Source of the DNA: Ditylenchus dipsaci
Lineage: Eukaryota; Nematoda; Chromadorea; Rhabditida; Anguinidae
Assembly (NCBI GenBank): GCA_004194705.1
Contig: SADC01000032.1
Span: forward strand, 186,001 to 250,000
Reading direction: 5' to 3'
DNA length: 64,000 nucleotides
This document shows positions 45,438 through 56,600 of the stretch, one piece after another. Position 1 is the stretch's first letter, and the number at the start of each line of letters is the position of its first letter. A model generated the notes under the pieces. The model made no database searches. It saw only the letters and a program-made list of their open reading frames with translations, and was not told the origin of the DNA. A program made the translations under genes and the position numbers.

Positions 45438-48400
45438 ATGAACAACACTAACACAAGTTCACCTGCCCTACCTCTGTTTCTCAACCATTTGTGATTGTGC
45501 TTGGACTGCTCATTACATTGATTTGCCTCATCGGAATCTTAGCTAACCTGATTGTGGTGTTGGCAGTGCTTGGCGACAAGAAAATGCGCACATCTGTGAT
45601 GAATCTCTTGCTCGCTAACTTGGTTGGTAGTGCTAATAAACGTTTCCAAGGGCGAATAATTGACGCTATTGGTTTTTACTCCCCCTCCCCCCAATAATTT
45701 TTAGGGGCACATTAAACCATACAATTGAAAAATGTAAAATAATAATGGTTTGGCCTAAAGGTTGACCCTAAAAATGATTGGGGATGGGGGAGGGTGTGTT
45801 TTAAAACCAAATAGCGCCAAGAAATTTTTGTATTGTTTTAAGTCTTGTATTGTTTGTTTTTTGTAATGAACAATACAAAAATATTAATCGCAAAAAATAA
45901 CAACACACAGGACCGAGGCGACCGATCGATGACACAACCCAATAGCTATTATTATTCAGTTTATAGGCATTGGCGGATGTATTGTTTCTGAGTACACACT
46001 CGTTCACTTGGTTTCCCAGACTTTTCTACCAAACTTTTCATTGGTATTTTTTTCATTTTAAAGCAAGCACAGTGAAACCTCGACGTAAGTAAATTTGTCC
46101 CTATACTAGAAGACGATGCTTACTTACTCCTCCCTAAGCCTAAAGTCTAAAAAATTATAAAAAAATAGACATGGGACAAATGCGCAAAAAAGCTATAATT
46201 TTGCTTTATTTATAATTTTATTTATAATTTTTCAGACTTTACGATTATGCAAGCGTGAGATATCGTATGTTAGGACATCCTCAAATATAAATCTAATACA
46301 GTCGAACCTGGATAAACCGCCACCCCTAAAAAGTTGTTCTCACCTAGAGTCCGACACTTTTTACCCCAATTCACGAACTTTTTTTTTTGGCAGTTCTGCT
46401 TTATGAATATGGTAGTGGACTCTAGTTTTGGACGGTATTTAATATATTGAATTGCAATTCAGGTATTTGCCTAAACAATTATGCCCCGCAATACCTTATT
46501 TAGTATTTTCTTCTGTGTTTGTGTCCATACTCACCTACTTGACTATAGCTTTGGAAAGGTGAAATTTGGAATACACTTTCAATTGTTTATAAATTATAAG
46601 TTTGTAGATATATAGCTATAGTGCATCCCATGAAAGCTTCCTATACTCTCAACTCTAGGAAAATATTGTGTTGTTGATTGTGGCTCTGTGGATTTTTGTG
46701 TTTGTCTACGAAGCTCCAAATGCCTTTTTGTTCAAGGGCTTTGCTACCAGAAATAGAAGTAGGGTTTGGAATAGTATGCGCTATTAGCGCTGAATTCAGT
46801 TTCGAAATTGGAGTGAAAATTAAATTTCTAGCCCTCAATATTTCTTCTTTTCAGCCAAATGGATGTGTGCTATCCGTACCAAAAGCATATGGGTAAATAC
46901 ATTCAAGTGGAGTGAAGTAGTTATAACTTATTTTGTGCCTATCCTTCTCTCAGGCTTGCTCTACACCAAGATATGCCGGGTGCTCTGGTTCAAAGATGAC
47001 CTAATTCATCGCAATGGTGCGTCAAAGCACTGATCACGCATTGATCAAGCACTGATAATTACCGTAAACCTCTAATAGTAGCCACCGCATCCCCCTCCCC
47101 TGATTCAAAATCATGTTTGTAGCATTGCGTTTTAGACCCAATTTTTGAAAGCTTCTTTTATGCAAGTTACAACTCATTTTGTAACCAGTGAGATGAGCTA
47201 CGATATGGGTGGTAACTTGCCTAAGGCAAGTTTTGAATAAGTGGGTCACAAACACAATGCCAAAACGCGATTTTGAATAAAGGGGGGGGCTACTATTAAG
47301 GTGATTTCATAACGAGTGTCAGACTCAGTGCGCGACTTGGCTTAGTTTTGACTGTATTTTTTTCTTGATCGAGAAAAAAATTCTGTCAGTACTTTTTTTG
47401 TAGCTAAGATTCAGGGCTTAAAAATAAGCTATTCACCAACAACATTTGATTGCAAAATTTTGGATAAAAATTCCTAGTCTGACACTGAGTCTGACACTTG
47501 GCTGGAGTCAACATCTGATTGCGAAATTTTGGATAAAAATGCCCAGTCTGACACTGAGTCTGACACTAAGTCTGACACTCCGGCCAAGTGTCAGACTCAG
47601 TGTCAGACTTGGCATTTTTATCCAAAATTTTGCGATCAGATGTTGATTGTGAATAGCTTATTTTGAAGCGCTGAATTTTAGCTACAAAAATTACTGACAG
47701 AATTTTTTTCTCTATCAAGATAAAAATTCAGTCAAAAGTACGCCAAGACGCGCACTGAGTCCGACACTCCTTGTGAAACCCGCTTTAACCCTCTTTTGCC
47801 GGTTGGCCATATTTTGGCCAGTTTTAAAAGTGATCCAAAACAAGACTAATTGGTCATGTTCTGACATTATTTTCATTTCAGAAAATAGAGAAAAAGTTAG
47901 CAAACATTTTAGTGCCCAAAGAACAGAAGATCCCAAAAAGGGTAAAGATGCGCTCAAAATTGTATTTTTTAGTTTTTTTGGTGATTTTGTCGGTATTATT
48001 TACAAAACTTTTGGAAAAAATTCAAACACTTTTCCCTAAAATAGCTTCAGTTTTTAAATTGGCGCCAAAAGTACTTTTACCGCTTCGAGCTGGTCGGCTA
48101 AATTTTAGCCAAATCCCAATTCAACTTTTCTGGAATTTTTTCTGCCATTGTTACTTTCTTCCATAATTTCTTTATAAAAATGCAAAAATTTATTGAAAAA
48201 TAGGCATCCCTGAGACGCCGGCAAAAGAGGGTTAAAGGTTTTACAGTAATCATAAGCATTTAGACCAGAAGAACACGGCCAATGTTTCCGCAGCAGCGAA
48301 TACAAAAGTAGGCAAGAGAAAGGAAGATAGTAGGAGAAGTGTGGTCAAAATGATGATCATCTGTGTGTCCATCTTTTTCCTTTGCTACACTCCCATGGTC

Positions 48401-49228
48401 TTCAATTACGTTTTTGCGTTAGTTGGTTGTGTTCAGAAAATTCGGTCGCTAAAAAGGTTGCCTTCAAAAGTCTTTTTCATGTAGTTTAAAGTTTTATTCC
48501 ACAATAATTTTTGTTGTCACTTGTATTGACAAGAAAATAATTTTGCCCAGAAACATTTTTTTTGGCGGCAGTTTTTTTAAACTTTGCCTGTTGTACATTG
48601 GCTCAAAAATTCAATATTTTTCTTGTAACTCTTAAGCCGTGCTGTATAGTTCAGCTTTTCCGATCAGCCTTTCATGGGCCAGAACTTTTGCTCAAGCTCA
48701 AAGGTCGAAAAAAATTAGCTTCGCCTCTGGCTGTATCTTTGAGTCGCAGTGGAGCCGGAGCCTGTGAAAAGCCGGCGAGCTGTACAGCAAACCAACTTGA
48801 AATTCGACCCAGTAGCGAATAAAACTGACTTAGTCTCCATATCGGTTTTTTTGGTAGGGCGCAGGGCACCACCAACAAATGCAGATCCAAATTTTGTATT
48901 TTTTGTAATATGAAATACTATAAACAAAACAAATTTTGCTTTTTATGACTTATTCAGAGCTATCATTGGAAAAGGCTTTTCCTTTGAATTCAACTTGGTA
49001 ATTGTGTTGCTGTCTTTGGGCTGTAGTGCTTGCAACCCATTTATTTACAGGTTACATGTTACAGCCACATCACATTTTATTGTTATTTTGGTTTGCAGTG
49101 TTTTCTCAGAGAAGTTCCGAGCCAGAATCTTTAAAATGTTTCCGTTTTGTGTGCCTATTTCAAACAAAGTCAAGACTGCAGTGGAAACAGCCCAAAAAAA
49201 GATTACTTTACCTACATTGGACTTTTAA
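45438..49228 (+). CDS. Rhodopsin-family (class A) GPCR, 8 exons
   Basis: Seven-helix plasma-membrane receptor, probably for a peptide; subtype not assigned. Exons: 45438-45622, 45967-46043, 46463-46558, 46608-46758, 46855-47016, 48264-48417, 48958-49050, 49099-49228, all with GT-AG junctions in consistent phase. The N-terminus MNNTNTSS has glycosylation sequons. TM1 has ILANLIVV, TM2 NLALADVLFL, and TM3 carries the disulphide Cys (PKQLC) and ends LER-YIAIVHP, the E/DRY motif. TM4 is LIVALWIFVF, ECL2 has KWMC, TM5 YFVPILLSGLLY, TM6 FFLCYTP (Tyr replaces the usual CWxP Trp), and TM7 CNPFIYS. Then come a helix-8-like FSEKFRARIF and a stop after TLDF. Two single missing bases are required, in exon 1 near 45490 and in exon 4 near 46665. 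With them restored the product is 349 aa. Intron 5 holds a TACCGTAAA-type foldback, a repeat-rich palindrome and a piggyBac-type MITE. Confidence 0.88.
47050..47300. repeat. TACCGTAAA-type foldback in GPCR intron 5
   Basis: TACCGTAAACCTCTAATAGTAG and its degenerate inverse bound arms containing GATTCAAAATCATG and AAACGCGATTTTGAAT, plus C- and G-runs. The arms match those of the element at 1014-1259. Confidence 0.65.
47310..47775. repeat. Palindrome with GTCTGACACTGA tandem words
   Basis: Ends GAGTGTCAGACTCAGTGCGCG and CGCGCACTGAGTCCGACACTC. The centre has tandem CTGAGTCTGACACT units and an inner pair AAATTTTGGATAAAAATG / CATTTTTATCCAAAATTTT. Confidence 0.8.
47789..48231. mobile_element. piggyBac-type MITE in GPCR intron 5
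   Basis: CCCTCTTTTGCCGG at the left is the inverse of CCGGCAAAAGAGGG at the right, and both are flanked by TTAA (47785-47788 and 48232-48235), the hallmark of piggyBac insertion. The 443-bp interior has no transposase motif. Confidence 0.75.
48418..48957. other. GPCR intron 6
   Basis: No conserved exon here. Short open frames lack splice context and do not match any GPCR segment missing from the model, which is complete without them. Confidence 0.5.
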
Positions 49229-49522
49229 ATTAAGCTATGCAAATTTTCATGAGCCGTGTTTAATTTTTAAAAGAATACGAATTAATTATGCAAAATTCTC
49301 ATATAAAAATGTCCTTGCTATATCTCGATTTTTAAATTCATTTAGCATTTCGTGATGAACCGTTTCGCAATCAGCAAACAACTGTAAAATAAGCCCTGTT
49401 GCATAAATGTTATAATTTCCTGACTTTTTGAATGGGGCCTTTGAAATTTTAAAATTTTCAAGAAGACCTGGCTATATTTTACTCTCATCTGGTTAAGGAA
49501 GACAATTCGATATTTCGAATAC

Positions 49523-49755
49523 CGTATTTCCTCTAATGAGCGCCCTCCCCAAAATCGGGAATTTCCTAAACTCATTATTCTCATTATTTTCGAACGCAAC
49601 ATATGTTATATACCGAAATGTAGCTCAGATTTCCTACTACATTTTGGTATACAACATACGTTGCGTTTGAAAACAAGAACCCGGTATAAAAGGAGGAGAA
49701 TGAATTAAAGAAATTCCTGATTTTGTGGAGGGCGCTTGTTAGAGGAAATACGGTA
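49523..49755. repeat. TACCGTATTTCCTC-type foldback MITE
   Basis: TACCGTATTTCCTCTAATGAGC and GCTTGTTAGAGGAAATACGGTA bound the element. The inner arms share AACATATGTTATATACC and its inverse. Confidence 0.8.
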
Positions 49756-50816
49756 TATTTTTTGCGATAAGACAATGTTTAATTTTGAAGGCGCCTATCA
49801 AAAAAATCAGGACACGCATCAGCCCTCGTTGAAATTTTGAACTAATTTCATAATAGATTGAGACCCATTCGTATTTATAATTTTTTCTTTTAATAATCTG
49901 CAGAATTTAAAATGTATACTTTGAGTAGACGTAAATTGTTCTGGATTCAAATTTAGATGAGTATCAACAGGATTGTCAAAAATGAAACCTTCAAATATTA
50001 ACAAGGGAACTTAACACTCCAAAGCCCGACCGCTACAGGTATACACACGTGGCTGAAATTGAGCGCTGAACAAGATGGCGGAAACAGAAATTGCAAAAAA
50101 AACCGTTTGGCGGGTTTTGGTTTCGATTTGAAAAAGTGCAGTTTTTTGAAAATAATTTACTGCATATAAATGACTCTGACTCAGTCTGGTAGATGCATTT
50201 GGAAATGCTCTATATCTTCTCGTAACCGCGAGGTAATGAGCTTTCAGATGTGCTATTACACTAATACAATAAATTTGAAAATATTGAAAAATTTAATGAA
50301 AAACCGAAAATTTTCATTTTCCAAAAACCAGGCTTATTTCACGTTTGGGCTGTTATCTTTTTGTGCACCATAGGTTTGTGAAACTTTCAACAAAGAATCT
50401 GGAAGGCCTGTTAATAAGCTTCAAAATGGTATATAAACTTTTGACGTGTGGTTTAGTTGGAAAGGCTCAAAATGCTATTTTTAATTTTCAAACGTTTCAA
50501 GCAGAAAACTTCTTCTTACACTGAAAAACCGGAATTTCTGACACCGGATTCGTGGTCAGCATACCCGTTTCACTTACAGAACAATTCTCAAAATGTAAAA
50601 TTTACCACCATATTTTGAATTCCTTTCGAGACAACAAATTTTCAAACAAGTTAATACGAGAAGATTTAAATATTTATTAAATATTTATCGAAAGGAATCT
50701 GAGTAAGAGACATTTATATCAGAGATGTGCATTTGCCTTTGCCCAATACCAATATACAGGGTGATCAAACTTTTAAAAGACACATTTGGACATTTAGACA
50801 CATTTGTTTTGGCCAC
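49756..50816. other. Intergenic, no gene seen
   Basis: AT-rich. 50050-50700 carries degenerate words of the GCTGAACATGATGGC foldback family (GCTGAACAAGATGGCGG, ACACCGGATTCGTGGTC). No exon could be supported. Confidence 0.45.
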
Positions 50817-52578
50817 ACCGTATTTCCTCTAATTAGCCAGCCCTTCCTAATAAGCCGGCTTCCTCTTATAAGCCGGCCCTCAGGAGATGCGCGCACAGTC
50901 TTACCTAAGACATAATTCCGAGCAAGACTCTTGATCAAAAATGCATTTAGAGAGTCTTTTTGCCCAGCTCCAGCAAAAAAAATGTCGAAGCTGGGTGCAA
51001 GGATGGGTCAAGCAAGAAACGAAGCTTCATCAAATCATGTTGGTTTTAAACAACTTGTTTATTGGTTAATTAAATTCTTTTAGTAACTCTTCACCTGGAG
51101 GAAAACTGAAAAAAGCTGCAAGGAGGTGGTCGTCCACTCGAGTTCAAGGATCTCGACACACAATTGGCAGTCTGGATAAGAGAAAAAAGGTCAAGAAAGC
51201 TCCGATTCTCTCGTGAAAAAATTCAGCGCCAGGCCGAAAATATTTTCAATGCAGAAAAGATCGTGCTGAATTCAAAGTAAGTAGTGAAGTGCCTTAAGCT
51301 AAGACCAATTTGTTAGTTTTAAGCAAGTAGGGGATGGCTGGAAAAATTCTTATCACGCCATAGCTTTCGCCTCCGAGTTCCAACGACAGTGTGTCAGAAG
51401 CCGCCAAGCGACTACGTGCAGCAAATCGTGGACTTCTTGCTTTACATGACTGAAATTCGAAAGAAGCACAAGTAAGATTTTGTGAACTTGGTGTGAATTT
51501 TTATCTCTTTTCTTTCAGTTTTCAGGGAATCTTTGCCTTCACTCTATTTGGATCCATTAAGTGAAAAATGCATCGATGAGATAAGAGCTAAAGAAATTGT
51601 CTTAACAGGCCGAATTTTAAATGGAATCTTAAAATACTCTTCATTTTAGATTTCCATACTGACTACGGGGCATGACAAGACAAGAATCACTGTGATGCTA
51701 ACTGCTCGATCCGATGGGAAAAAGTTCAAACCATTTGTGCTGATAAACAGAAAGAAGGGAAAGGATGTCACAGCAGTTCAAGAAAAGTACAAAAAAGCTG
51801 GAACTTTGCTGCGAGGGATGCGTGTGGATAAATGATGAACTTACTATTACTGTCTTTCGTCGCTTGTTATTTGATGGAAAGCGACTACTAGTATGGGATT
51901 CCTTTCGTTGTCACCTCTTTAACAAAAGCGGCAAAAGAAACATTGTGCTCAAAAAGAAGCTTCTGGAGCTGAACATGCGAACGGCGGTGATTCCAGATGG
52001 ATGTATAAAGTTTATCCAAGTTTGACTTTCTTATTTTCAATGGTTATAGGCGCCCGATGTATCGTGGAATGGACCGTCTAAAGGTCGATTTCGAAAAGGC
52101 TATGATAGGTGGATGAATAACGACGTGCAAAAAGATTTTACAAGTGGTGGCAATCCAAAAGCTCCTTCAATGGATGTTTATTTGCAGTTGGTCGTCGATG
52201 CATGGGATTTTTGTCGACAGAAGCTATAGCTAAGTCATTTGAAGGTCAGTTTATTTAATTTATTCTCAAAACTAGAATCCTGTTTTTCAGATTTTGGGAT
52301 CACTATTTGCTATGACGGAAGTGAAGACGATGAAGTCCACTGCTGCGAGCCGCTAGATGGAATTTATCACATTTGGTCATTAATGTTATTATTGTTTACA
52401 CCTCCTGGTCTACAATTTATGTTATTCTTGTTGCCACCTCCTGTTTTTAACTTTATCGTTCGAAAATTTTAATAAATTTTGATAAAAGGATGCTCGAAAT
52501 ATAAGGCGGTCCCCTCTAATTAGCCGGCCCCTGGAGTTAATTCAAAAAATAAACCGGCCGGCCGGCTAATTAGAGGAT
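50817..52578 (+). mobile_element. Probable pogo/CENP-B-like transposon with TACCGTATTT-type ends
   Basis: The left boundary ACCGTATTTCCTCTAATTAGCC is followed by AAGCCGGC echoes. The right boundary region (52503-52578) ends CCGGCTAATTAGAGGA, the inverse of the inner part of the left end, but lacks the last bases of the terminus. Between them lies a spliced pogo-like transposase. A solo right half of the core foldback is inserted at 50885-50990. The ends match the window's TACCGTATTT MITE family, so this may be a decayed source element. The alternative is a transposase flanked by chance by two unrelated MITEs. Confidence 0.5.
51085..52229 (+). pseudogene. pogo/Tigger-type (CENP-B HTH + DDE) transposase, decayed
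   Basis: Blocks in order: GGGRPLEFKDLDTQLAVWIR (DNA-binding region, about 51140-51200), then GWLEKFLSRHSFRLRVPTTV (CENP-B-type second helix-turn-helix, about 51333-51395). Then YLDPLSEKCIDEIRAKEI (about 51545), TGHDKTRITVMLTARSDGKK (51668-51728), LLVWDSFRCH (second catalytic Asp, about 51890) and APDVSWNGPSKGRFRKGYDRW (split near the Asp, about 52050). Short introns separate them. Damage: an in-frame TGA before the first block, no MDET-like block where the first catalytic Asp should be (RESLPS precedes YLD), and an extra base near 51810. Not expected to be active. Confidence 0.75.
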
Positions 52579-53693
52579 CTTTTTTATTTACGCCCGAAAT
52601 TCTTGATCGACCATTTATTCTGAAGCTCAGAGTCTAAGAATTCGTTTAAAAAACGATTGGCTAGATTTGATTAAACTGGGCAGAGATACCACTTTCCTAA
52701 CTAACTCATTAAAATCAACAAATTTATTCAGCAAATTCAATAAGTTGGCGACAATGATCTTCTCTATCTTGTTTCAACACTTCTACCGTTTCTTTCAAGG
52801 CATAATTAGAGGCTCCGTCGGAACACCAACAGAAGAAATCCATGCAGGTTAAGTCAGGAGACCGAGGCGCCCATCAGATTGGTGAAGCATCCCGATCAGT
52901 CCACCTATTCGGAAAATGAAGGTTGAGCAGAGTTCGTTCATAAAATAGCTTGAGAGTTAGAGATGCGCGCTCTCATTTACCTTAGACATGATTCCGAGCA
53001 AGACTCTTGATCAAAAATGTATATAGAGACTGTTTTTGCCCAGCCCAAGTGACCAAAACAGGGTAAAATACCAAACAATGACCAAAACCCTAGGGATACC
53101 AAGGAAAAATTGACCAAAAACCACAGGAGAGACCAAGGCAAACGAAAAAAAATCGAAAAATGTCCTTCCCACACTTTTTTTCGCCGTTTCCATCGTTTAA
53201 ACGGCCTAAAAAAATACTTGTTCACTCCCCGCATTTAAAAATTTTTCGTAAATCATGTTAAAACGAGTCCAAAGTAATTTTTTTATGTTTTTAGCGAGGA
53301 AATAGTTGTTTTCTAACAATTTTTAAAAATTGCTTTTCGATAGAATGAAATTTTGGCCTAAATTTGACCAAAGACTTTTTTCACCTTGATCCTCCAAGGT
53401 GAAAATATTTCCATCGGCGACGAGCGTGTCCCTTTTAATTTCGGAAGATCTTCTGAAAATTTTTAAAACATTTGACAACCACAGTTGTTCCTATAACCTA
53501 GTTCAATGGAGTTTACTTTTCAATCATTTTGAAAAGTTTTCATCTGCGTTTTGTATGCAAGCAGATAATTGCTTGTTTTGATTGCAGAGGACTTTTGAAT
53601 TGGGGCATTTCTCTTTGTTTTTTTTTCTTCTCAGCATCAATCAATTCTCGACAAAAAGTGGATTAGATGGTGTTTTTGTTTTGATTACCTACA
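52579..53693. other. Intergenic upstream of the Warthog gene
   Basis: 52940-53060 is a solo right half of the core module (GAGATGCGCGC, TTACCTTAGACATG). 53080-53420 has CCTTGG-containing foldback remnants. A TTCTCAG acceptor at 53625-53634 may close a leader intron of the Warthog gene. No promoter motif is convincing. Confidence 0.45.
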
Positions 53694-56600
53694 ATGAATA
53701 AAGCATACCAGATATTTGTCGGCAGTATAATTTTGAATGCACTGCAAATATGCCAGACTAGTCGCATCAATTCTTGTGACTCCTCTTCAATACCTTTTAG
53801 TTTGGAGGTTTTATTCTTTGTATCTTAATTTTTTTTCAAATAAAAATTGCTTTGGTGTAGGTGTTAAGTGATGGTCAACCAGTATTAAAATGCTCCAAAG
53901 CCCCTTGTTTCAGGCAAGTGATTCCTTGCATGACAGACTTTTTTGATTTTATTTTTGACCTATATCACACATGCCATATTATTATTAGTACAAGTGACTT
54001 TGATAAACCAGCACCCAGGCTGGGCTGCCGGTTTATACAAGTTAAAGGATATCTTAGACTCATTTTTAATTCATTCTTAACATACGCTGGCCTACTCTTG
54101 CCTAGGCATAAACCTAAAAAGTCTTGAAAAACAGTGGGGGGGGGATCAAGGCAAACCCCTCATCATTGTCACATAGGGCCAAAAACATTCTAAATTTTAT
54201 TGTGTCAGTAAAATGCCCTTTTTAACTAAAATGGAAGAGCTAAGCAAAAAGACTCCAAAAAATTATGCTTCGAAAAATTTCAAATCGACGAATAAAAAAT
54301 CATAATATTTTATCGTGATTTTTTTTGCAAATTGCACTGTTCTTTTTTCGACTTTTTTACAGGAGAAATAAGGTGGGGAATTTCGGGAGGGGGGGGGGTC
54401 CGCTCGGTTGAATATCTCGGCAGAAAATACAATCTCAGGGCTACCGCATGATATTAATATTTAAAAAAAAAGTCTGAAAACTCAAGAGAAACAGGCAGAA
54501 CAAAAATCTATGACAAAAAAGTAAATTTGTGACAAAAAAGTTAAAATGTAAATTTATGCTCCTCAAGCAACATAAATTCGCTTAAAAATAGAGCTGACTC
54601 AAAAATGCTCGAATCGTTTATCATTTAAATTATCGTACCTTTTGATCTATAAATTCTGACCAACTTACAGGCCAAAAGTACATGATTCTTCTGACTCCTT
54701 GCCAAAAATATTGCACTCTCCAACCCTTCGATTGCTCTATTTGAACCCTCAAACTTTCATTGAGCAGGTTCTACCTAGTCGAAGTAGTATCTACCCATCC
54801 AAAACGGTGTGTAAATCCGGTGATCAGTGCCCTAACCTAGATCAATGGGTTGTAGGGATATCAGTTAATGACTCTACCATCAGGTATTTCTCTAACCCCG
54901 ATTCCCAACTCTTCACCCAACTTTTATTCTAGCCTTGAATGTTGCCAATACCCTCCGCTATTGTTATCCAGCCACCAAGGCTATGCTTTCTTGGTCCCTG
55001 GTGATATATGGAGTGGTGGCGCAGTGCTGAATGCCCATAACCACAGACTATATGCCTTTGACTACATTAGTGACCTGATCCCCCAGTTCAGTGAGGAGGG
55101 CTCGTAAGTGCTTCTACATTGAACCACCTAATTCACTAGATTGACCAAGTTAGGGTTACTTACGATGTACGGGTCAGACGAATGCCCTGTCTTCCACAAC
55201 CTCCAGAAGCGGCACTTCCAGGTTTTTATTTTGCAACAGACCTCTGTGGACAAGCAAATTTTCCAGAACTCCTCCTCCAAAATATGCTTTGGTCGCCCTG
55301 GTTGATTTTTTTAGGACATATTTTCATTCCTTTCATATAAAGCGTCTCCAAATATTTTTTTATTTCTGCATTTTGGAGATGGGGGTGAATTGGGTTGTTA
55401 TACGCACGTTTTGTCGCGTTAACTATGTTTGGTCATTCTGACCCAAAACGACCATCCATCTATTCTGACTCAGAATGGAAGCTCATGAGATAACTGTTAA
55501 ATTCCTCGTTTGTTATTCTAGACATTTTACAGTTATCCCGTGGAATAACCCTCTTCCTTCCCTCACAAAGTCAGAAATATAAAAATATTATATAGTGCCC
55601 AAATCTCAAAAGAAAAAATACCTGTAACATAATTGCTTAGTAATTTAGTAGATGCCTTTGTGAAACAAGATCTCATGTACTATTTCTCTCGAGCTAGACC
55701 TAGAGCTTTTCAAGCACCTTTACTAGATCTAAATAGCCAGTCTAACTCAACCTCTACTACTACAACTACGACAACCACTACAACTACATCCCCTCCACCT
55801 GCTCCAGAAGAACCAAGTGGAGGCGAAGAAGAGGATGTAGTGGGTGGAGGAGCAGGAGCTGGAGCTGTGGTACCCACTTCTCCAAGGACTCCGGAGAACA
55901 ACATCCAAAGTCCTCCAACTAATAACCAGAATGCACAGGCTAATCCATCGCAACCTGCGGCTGCTAATTTAGCTGCCAGTGCTGCCCCAGTGCCAAGTCC
56001 AGCTGCGGCGGGTAGCGCTGGAGTTGCTGCTAATAATCCAATTACTCCAGTTGCAAGTCCAGCTGTGGCAGCAAGTTCTGGAGCCGCTAAGGCTCAAAAT
56101 CCCGCAGCAGCTTCTGCACTTGCCCAAGCTCGCGCTCTAGAAGCCGATCCAGCTATAGCGTCCTCATTCAGAGTGGCTGATACCCCTAGTTTTGGTGGTC
56201 TAGCAGGTGGAGGTGGTGCAGCTTGTTTCACAGCTGACACGATAGTCAAAACCTGGCCAGCTGGAGAATCTAAGAGGATGGATGAATTGAGGATTGGCGA
56301 CTGGATCATGTCTGTTGATGCTGATGCACATATCGATGGAACTTCTTTGGGTAATGTGAGAGATTGCAACTTTGACAAAAAAAAACTAATACAAGACGCT
56401 TCCAATAAAATAACTTTTTTGACTTGGGGAGAGCGGGCTAGTCTTTTTTCCCGTTCTAAATTTTTTTATTTTGATTCAAGATGGGCACTTAATAATTAAT
56501 CATAAACCCACCGAAAAATGTAGAAATATAAGGTTAAACCTTTTATATGCTTACAGTTATATGTGGACTACAGTATTTTCTCGGATCATCATCAACTCAA

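Noticed and set aside
53394..53581. Open frame upstream of the Warthog ATG
   Set aside because: Overlaps repeat remnants, and the Warthog signal peptide and first Wart motif are already explained by the ATG at 53694.
55710..55953. Reverse-strand frames opposite the Warthog linker
   Set aside because: Val- and Ser-rich shadows of the Thr/Ala/Pro-rich coding repeat on the + strand.
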